Under the pieces are notes generated by a model. The model was not told the DNA's origin. It did no database searches and saw nothing but the letters and a program-made list of their open reading frames with translations. DNA of 41,107 nucleotides from Ignavibacteriota bacterium (GTDB lineage: Bacteria > Bacteroidota > Ignavibacteria > Kapaibacteriales > UBA961): contig JACPWH010000080.1 of the NCBI GenBank assembly GCA_016197185.1, positions 1 to 41,107 of the forward strand, read 5' to 3'. Below are positions 35,805 through 41,107 of this stretch, one piece after another. Position numbers and translations under genes: made by a program. How positions within the stretch are numbered: the stretch's first letter is position 1; each line of letters begins with the position of its first letter.

Positions 35805-38800
35805 TTATCTGGTAATTATGCTTTTTCTTACTGTTGAAAATTGCCCTGACGTAAACTTAACACTATATATTCCTCCTGATAGATCACCTACAGGAATTGT
35901 AATTTTGTGTTCACCTGCTCCAAGTGATGGAATTTCGATAGTTTTAATAACTTCTCCTAATTGATTAATCATAGAGAACGTTGCTTTGCCCGTTAACCCG
36001 ACACTTACGTCAAAGAAAATATCATCTGAAACAGGATTTGGATATGGCTCACTCAAAGAATACATATTACCTGTCATCGCAACAACCCGCCCATTATTGA
36101 AACACCCGAGTAACATTTCCACTGTAGTGCCTTGTGCAGAAAGAGTAAGACATTTAAGCGGACTTTCGATATTTATTATAATCGGATATGTCCCTTGCTT
36201 TTCCAAATAGGTATTCAAATCCAATGAGAAAAGTTTCTGAGATTGGAGTTCATGTATAGATTGTGTAGCAATGCCCAAAATGTTAAAAACTCCTTTGTTT
36301 TGCTCGGCATTATCAATTGACCAGTTCCATCCCGGCATTATTGGATTCACCTTTACAATATTAAGTACCTGAGGTGGAACTGTTATTTTAAAGCGAAGGG
36401 AATCTAAATTTGTATTATTTAAGTTCTCAACATTGGCGATTACTGTTACAGAAATTCTTTCACCCGGATTAAATGTAGTATTATCTGCGAGTAACTGAAC
36501 ATTTCCTGCAACAGTGTAGCCACTACCTGATATTCGGATTGTAAATACTTGATTTGCTTCTGTAGTCAGGGTAATTGTAGCAGAATAAAGTTTACTTTCA
36601 GAAGGGCTGAATATCACTTGTATGCTTCTAGAGCCTCCTGCAGGAACAACCAGAAAATCAGCAGGAGAATATGTAAATATACTACCATCACCATTGAACT
36701 CTATGTTAGTTATTTTAACATCATTTGCGGGGTCAATATTCGTGATGGTAATAGAGTCAACTGCTGATTCACATGTAAGAACCCTCTCAAAATCTATTAC
36801 AGAATCAACTTGAAGAGGTGTAAAAAAACCAAAACCTGTTATTTCGACTGTGTCATATCTTGGAATTGTAATATCAGGACCCGGTACAGCATCGGACATA
36901 ATTTCGATATGAGCAATACGTTTACCCACAGCATTAGCTGTAAATCGAATATCATACGTTTGAATATCAGATGTGTTATCCTGGATGATAAAATTTGCAG
37001 ACGGTGGCGTTGCCCACGCAAAATCTCCTGTGTTATCTCCGGCTATAGAAATGAATCGCACACCTTTGATAGCAGTTTCCGATGTTGTGCTTGGGTTATA
37101 CATCGTTAATTTACCGATTTCTGGGGAAAGCGTATTTAGGTAGGTCGGTTTAAAATCATATCCAATACCACGAACATCAGGAAGAACACCCTGTCCGTCC
37201 AAAGTACCCACTAACGGTTTAGAGAAACCCTCTACTTCAACCTGTACTGAATTATGATAAGAGAGTGTATCCTGAGGATTAAATAGCACTAAAAACCATA
37301 TACTGTCTTTTACTTTAATTGTTAAGGGCACTGTTGGAAAAATAGGAACAAAACTATTCTCAGGTTGAACCTCAAGTGATATTTTATTAATTTTCAAATC
37401 AGTAGTGCCTGTATTCCGAATCCACATTGTATCCAAATTGTCAGTTAATTTACGTTTCCTGTACCAATTAAGAGAATCAATTTTTGCCTGACGGTCAATT
37501 CCAAATCCTGTGAAGATAATTTGTTGTTCAGAGCATTCAGTAAAAACCCTCAGCACTGAAGAAAGATAGCTTGTTGCGGATGGTGTGAAACGTATAGTAA
37601 GTGCAATACATGAATCCTTCGGAATGGTAACGCCTTTTAGAGCCGATGTTAATGAAAAATCATTCGGAAAATTACCCTCAAATTTGTAATCGGTAAATGT
37701 GATTGGAATCTGACCCTTATTACAAAGAATGGCTTTAAATGTAGTGTCGTGGAAATCACCGATTTGACCTGTTCCTACAGTATTAGGCTGGTAGGCAAAG
37801 CCAAAATAGGGATCGGAGATTGTACAGTAGGAATCACTGACATCACCCAGAGATAAAATTCTCCCTATTCTTCTCACATAAAAATCTTTTGCACCTACAC
37901 TACGAATGGTTGTATCACCTGATGTGAAGTTCCCTCCGTAAGTACTTGTTTCATAGGTATTTCCAATACTGTCTTTTGCGACTCTCTGGTTGAAAGGCAA
38001 CTGATATGTACTATCTTGAAGAGATGTTATGTTACCGTTTTGATTAACAAATGCCAGAAAAGTTTTCACTACATTTGGAGACTCAAGTTTTGCTGTTATT
38101 CCACTTTCGAGGCGAATACTCATTATTCCTTGATAAGTACCTTCGATATACATTTTTTTTGTTGCAGAATCTCTTGCTATTCGCAGCGCGCGAACATTAT
38201 TTGTACTATTAATTGTAGTAAGCCATGTTTGTTTGCCGGTTGGGTCAATCTTTGCTACATATAGTTGATAAAAATTTGTTGATGTAGGCATAACCTCACC
38301 AAGAACATAGCATGAAATATCTGCCGAATCAATGGCTACTCCTTTTCCGCCTGAAAACAAATAAGGGGCGAGCGGAGCTAAAAAAGTAGCCCCGCTAACA
38401 GCCCAGATTAATTTTTCATTGTTATATCTGGCAAGAAATGCTTCTTGGGTTTTAGAAGATACAATTACCTTACCGTCGAACGTAGCCTGTTTGTTAAAAT
38501 CTCCTGTAAGATACAACGTAGAGCCATCAGAGGTAACGGTTACTGCTGTTGAAGAATCACCGGCTAATCCGCCTCCGCTCCTTGTCCATGCCGGTCCGAT
38601 CGGCTTTGGAGAATAAGGCGATACACGGATCATATAAGTATTTGGTTGGGGTGGTTTCCAATTGTAGTAATTATGCGTAGCAAACGGAGTAACCAACTGC
38701 CAGGTAGCACCAATATCCATACTGTATTCAAGTTTTACGGTATCAGTTTCCTCCACGCCTGTCCAAGAAATAAACAGAGAATCACAAGTTGAAAATGCTT

Positions 38801-40070
38801 CTCCGCCATTAGGAGTAAGAAGTGTTATTTTCTTAATACCGCCACTTAACAGAACAATAGGGGCTGAACATGGAGTACCTGATATTAATAATTGGGCTGA
38901 ACGTGCATCTCTTGGAGAAGTTTGTGTAAACTGTACTGTAATGGTACGCGAAGTTCCTTTTGCAAGAGTAAATGGGGGAGGAGTGCCGCCCCAATCAATA
39001 ATTGAAAAATTTCCTTGTGAAGAAGGGATAAATGAATGTCCTGTTACATTCATATCCCCGTTTTGTGCAGTTATTGTATATGTCTCTTGAAGGGAATTTC
39101 CTGCAGGTATATCAGGAAAAGGAGGTAATGATACTACCGAATTGATAATACCTGACACACTCGAAGGTGGAGCAATGTAAACATCGTTATATATAGTATT
39201 ACTTGGTTTATGTCTCAGGAAAACATTTCGTGTGCGGCTGGCTTCCGTACACCCCGGAGGTGAAATCCATTCAAGCCAACAGTAGGTAACAGTTTGACGG
39301 CTGCTTGTGGCAAGTGAGCTGTAGATATAATTAAGTGCATCCAGTGTTAAACTTACATACAATTGACCCCCAGACTTCTGTGCAATTTCACGCAGGTCAG
39401 TTGATGCATCATTACTCATGCATATTGCATACGTTTTAATTTTAAAGGTAACAAGTTTATTGATTATTGTTTGAGTTGAAGGTTTTGAATTGGGATTACC
39501 GTCTGTCAGGAAGATAATTGTTTTTTTAATCCAACTCGGACGTGTATTTAGGAGGTCGATAGCCCCGATTGCACCTTTTAAAAAAGGTGGGTCGTATTGT
39601 GTAGAGCCGGTTGCAGTGGAAATATTATCAATTGCCTGGATTAAAACGTCTTTATCATTTTGGAATCCAATTTTTAGGTAAGAATCACCATTGAAAGTAA
39701 TGATGGCAATATAGGTATTTGCATTGAACACCAAATTATTTATGAATGTTTTTGCGCCTTCTTTTACCCAATCCAGTCTTTTCTTACCCCCACCAACAGG
39801 TTCATCCATAGAGGTACTGATATCAATCACTAAAACTGCACTTAATGATGGATCATCGGGTACGGTAGTGCAATTTACTTTTAGTGTGGACTTCATATCA
39901 ATGCCATTTTCTTGAACAACAAAATCTTGCAGTTTGGCATTGTTGAACATCGGACCTGACCCGTATGCTTTAACTATAGGATAACCTGAAGCATCTACAC
40001 CGGTAAATTGAGCTTTAGCTATTCCATAGCCAAGCACAAATAACAGTAAAAATGGTAAAAACTTTTTCAT
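35805..40070 (-). CDS. Large VWA-domain T9SS cargo protein
   Basis: A 1421-residue protein; the start at 40070 opens a signal peptide (KKFLPFLLLFVLGYGIAKA), and an earlier in-frame ATG at 40130 is less likely. A von Willebrand A domain spans about 75-270 with MIDAS motif DISTS at 83-87 and FLTDGNPN. Later come choice-of-anchor D (ASH-like) beta-sandwich repeats (LTIRFTPSATSYLSSVLRVF and others, about 760-1150). A cohesin-like module follows (NPGERISVTVIANVENL), then the T9SS type A domain (PYPNPVSDDIFFDVS to VRKSIITR). It is probably a surface adhesin or structural protein; the partner is unknown. It shares its last two modules with the upstream gene. Confidence 0.85.
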   Translation of the reverse strand: MKKFLPFLLLFVLGYGIAKAQFTGVDASGYPIVKAYGSGPMFNNAKLQDFVVQENGIDMKSTLKVNCTTVPDDPSLSAVLVIDISTSMDEPVGGGKKRLDWVKEGAKTFINNLVFNANTYIAIITFNGDSYLKIGFQNDKDVLIQAIDNISTATGSTQYDPPFLKGAIGAIDLLNTRPSWIKKTIIFLTDGNPNSKPSTQTIINKLVTFKIKTYAICMSNDASTDLREIAQKSGGQLYVSLTLDALNYIYSSLATSSRQTVTYCWLEWISPPGCTEASRTRNVFLRHKPSNTIYNDVYIAPPSSVSGIINSVVSLPPFPDIPAGNSLQETYTITAQNGDMNVTGHSFIPSSQGNFSIIDWGGTPPPFTLAKGTSRTITVQFTQTSPRDARSAQLLISGTPCSAPIVLLSGGIKKITLLTPNGGEAFSTCDSLFISWTGVEETDTVKLEYSMDIGATWQLVTPFATHNYYNWKPPQPNTYMIRVSPYSPKPIGPAWTRSGGGLAGDSSTAVTVTSDGSTLYLTGDFNKQATFDGKVIVSSKTQEAFLARYNNEKLIWAVSGATFLAPLAPYLFSGGKGVAIDSADISCYVLGEVMPTSTNFYQLYVAKIDPTGKQTWLTTINSTNNVRALRIARDSATKKMYIEGTYQGIMSIRLESGITAKLESPNVVKTFLAFVNQNGNITSLQDSTYQLPFNQRVAKDSIGNTYETSTYGGNFTSGDTTIRSVGAKDFYVRRIGRILSLGDVSDSYCTISDPYFGFAYQPNTVGTGQIGDFHDTTFKAILCNKGQIPITFTDYKFEGNFPNDFSLTSALKGVTIPKDSCIALTIRFTPSATSYLSSVLRVFTECSEQQIIFTGFGIDRQAKIDSLNWYRKRKLTDNLDTMWIRNTGTTDLKINKISLEVQPENSFVPIFPTVPLTIKVKDSIWFLVLFNPQDTLSYHNSVQVEVEGFSKPLVGTLDGQGVLPDVRGIGYDFKPTYLNTLSPEIGKLTMYNPSTTSETAIKGVRFISIAGDNTGDFAWATPPSANFIIQDNTSDIQTYDIRFTANAVGKRIAHIEIMSDAVPGPDITIPRYDTVEITGFGFFTPLQVDSVIDFERVLTCESAVDSITITNIDPANDVKITNIEFNGDGSIFTYSPADFLVVPAGGSRSIQVIFSPSESKLYSATITLTTEANQVFTIRISGSGYTVAGNVQLLADNTTFNPGERISVTVIANVENLNNTNLDSLRFKITVPPQVLNIVKVNPIMPGWNWSIDNAEQNKGVFNILGIATQSIHELQSQKLFSLDLNTYLEKQGTYPIIINIESPLKCLTLSAQGTTVEMLLGCFNNGRVVAMTGNMYSLSEPYPNPVSDDIFFDVSVGLTGKATFSMINQLGEVIKTIEIPSLGAGEHKITIPVGDLSGGIYSVKFTSGQFSTVRKSIITR

Positions 40071-40108
40071 ATTCATTAGTTTTTGGTAAATGAAAAAATA
40101 CAAATAAA

Positions 40109-40142
40109 AAGGGATGCATATTGAAGTCAATCTGCATCCCTT
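40109..40142 (-). terminator. Rho-independent terminator for the upstream minus-strand gene
   Basis: On the minus strand, AAGGGATGCA and TGCATCCCTT form a 10-base stem with a 14-base loop followed by a TTTTTATTT run, 36 bases after the stop of the gene that ends at 40178. Confidence 0.85.
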
Positions 40143-40177
40143 AGATGAAGCCGTAGCCGCTAAAATATCAGTTCAGA

Positions 40178-41107
40178 TTACTTCGCAATATATAAGCGTT
40201 GTTGTTCCATGTATGGACCTGAACGTAATACGTAGAAATACACTCCGGGAGGCAAAGGAGCAACATTTAAGGTAATCTCATACGTACCGGACTGCTGATA
40301 CTCGTTAACCAATGTTTGAATCTGCTCGCCAAGAGAATTGTAAAGCATGATCTCAGTATTACCCGGTAAACCGATTCCATACTCAAACTTCGCTTCATTT
40401 GTTGACGGGGAAGGCTGAGGCGATTTAAGCTGATAATATGTATCACTTGAACTGACGAGACGACCTGCACGGAAACATATATTTGCCATATCAAATCTCG
40501 TACCTCTGCTTGTGGTCGGAACACAATTTGCAAGTCTTGAAGGAACACTTCCTGTTACTGCTACAGGATAAATTGTTGTATCTCCCAAATACGAATTGAG
40601 ACGGAGGACAAATAAGTCCATATTTGTTCTTGGTGTTGTTAGAGTAGGTCCATTTCCGACAACTGTTATTGTAGTCTGTGTACCGGATCTTGCGATCGTA
40701 GAATTCCATGTCCAATTAGTAAGAAGAGATGGTATTACAGGTGTCTTATCGGCATAACTAAATAGTTTTGAAGGGAATACAAATGTAAATTTCAATGAAT
40801 CAAGAACCGAACTTCCCAAATTGCCGAGAATGTCGGCTTTCACAGTTATATTGGCAACTTCACCCGGATTAAGTCTTGTTATGCTTGATGAATCAGGTGT
40901 TACATAGAAATTAATAGGCACTAACGTACCCACACCCTGCACCTGCACACTCTTCGGACCCACCTTGATAGAGCTTGTGAATAATCCTGCTTTATCGGGG
41001 AGGAAGGTAACTGTAAATTTATTTGAACCTGGTTTTATAGTAACCCTTCCATTTGGTTCTACAGAGAAATTAGGGCTATTTGAGCTTACGTCAATATCAA
41101 CGTCAGA
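40178..41107 (-). CDS. T9SS cargo protein, 5' end outside the window
   Basis: The minus-strand frame is open to the right edge, so the N-terminus is missing; a GTG at 40963 is internal. About 309 residues are visible. The first part is an anchor-D-like beta-sandwich (KPGSNKFTVTFLPDKAGLFT). Next comes a module with NPGEVANITVKADILGNLGS and DSLKFTF, similar to the one in the neighbouring VWA protein, closing with CFRAGRLV. The end is a T9SS type A domain (SPQPSPSTNEAKFEYGIGLP; GTYEITLNVAPLPPGVYFYV). A surface or secreted role is expected. A terminator follows the stop, so it is not necessarily co-transcribed with the VWA gene. Confidence 0.85.
   Translation of the reverse strand, partial: SDVDIDVSSNSPNFSVEPNGRVTIKPGSNKFTVTFLPDKAGLFTSSIKVGPKSVQVQGVGTLVPINFYVTPDSSSITRLNPGEVANITVKADILGNLGSSVLDSLKFTFVFPSKLFSYADKTPVIPSLLTNWTWNSTIARSGTQTTITVVGNGPTLTTPRTNMDLFVLRLNSYLGDTTIYPVAVTGSVPSRLANCVPTTSRGTRFDMANICFRAGRLVSSSDTYYQLKSPQPSPSTNEAKFEYGIGLPGNTEIMLYNSLGEQIQTLVNEYQQSGTYEITLNVAPLPPGVYFYVLRSGPYMEQQRLYIAK

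Noticed and set aside
36810-37109. 99-codon plus-strand frame opposite the VWA gene
   Set aside because: Antisense shadow, Cys/Ser/Ile-rich, with no coding features.

Overview
The window looks like a chromosomal segment of an AT-rich Gram-negative bacterium of the Bacteroidota/FCB group. The best fit is the Ignavibacteria/Kapabacteria side: many secreted proteins end in type IX secretion (T9SS) sorting domains, there is a PorV/PorQ-type outer-membrane protein, a GWxTD-domain protein and a TonB-dependent receptor with a carboxypeptidase-like N-terminal domain. The lineage is inferred from gene content only. No tRNA, rRNA, CRISPR array, integrase or transposase was recognised.

Layout. Positions 1-3.9 kb hold the 3' part of a long coiled-coil protein, then an ECF sigma factor translationally coupled to a membrane anti-sigma factor whose 3' end looks rearranged. 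From 3.9 to 16.4 kb lies an envelope/secretion block: an Asp-box propeller with a T9SS tail, a TonB-dependent receptor, a 1367-residue secreted protein, a PorV/PorQ protein and a GWxTD protein. From 16.4 to 19.2 kb come a lipid A-type acyltransferase, a GT9 glycosyltransferase and an rRNA pseudouridine synthase. From 19.4 to 22.0 kb come a small secreted protein, a Tat-exported superoxide dismutase and an amino acid permease broken by an internal deletion. From 22.0 to 27.5 kb come a second Asp-box T9SS cargo, a gingipain-like (C25) T9SS cargo whose catalytic positions appear replaced, a MutY-type glycosylase and a small conserved unknown. The minus-strand acyl-CoA carboxyltransferase (27.6-29.3 kb) is followed by a 505-base AT-rich intergenic stretch and a striking six-AT-hook protein. 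Adenine deaminase, a rhodanese and two exported cyclophilins occupy 30.8-34.3 kb. The right end is mostly minus strand: class I aldolase, the remnant of a deleted T9SS cargo gene (plus strand), and two neighbouring T9SS cargo genes that share a C-terminal module, the second cut by the window edge.

How it fits together. Much of the window serves the cell envelope: proteins exported by Sec or Tat, many of them then moved across the outer membrane by T9SS, with PorV/PorQ and TonB-type proteins in that membrane and LPS-type enzymes building it. The metabolic and repair genes (aldolase, adenine deaminase, carboxyltransferase, mutY, pseudouridine synthase) look like ordinary chromosomal genes. Three loci show decay or rearrangement: the anti-sigma 3' end, the permease and the cargo remnant. 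The most unusual item is the AT-hook protein, an N-terminal coiled coil followed by six evenly spaced AT-hooks, which suggests a nucleoid-organising or silencing protein.
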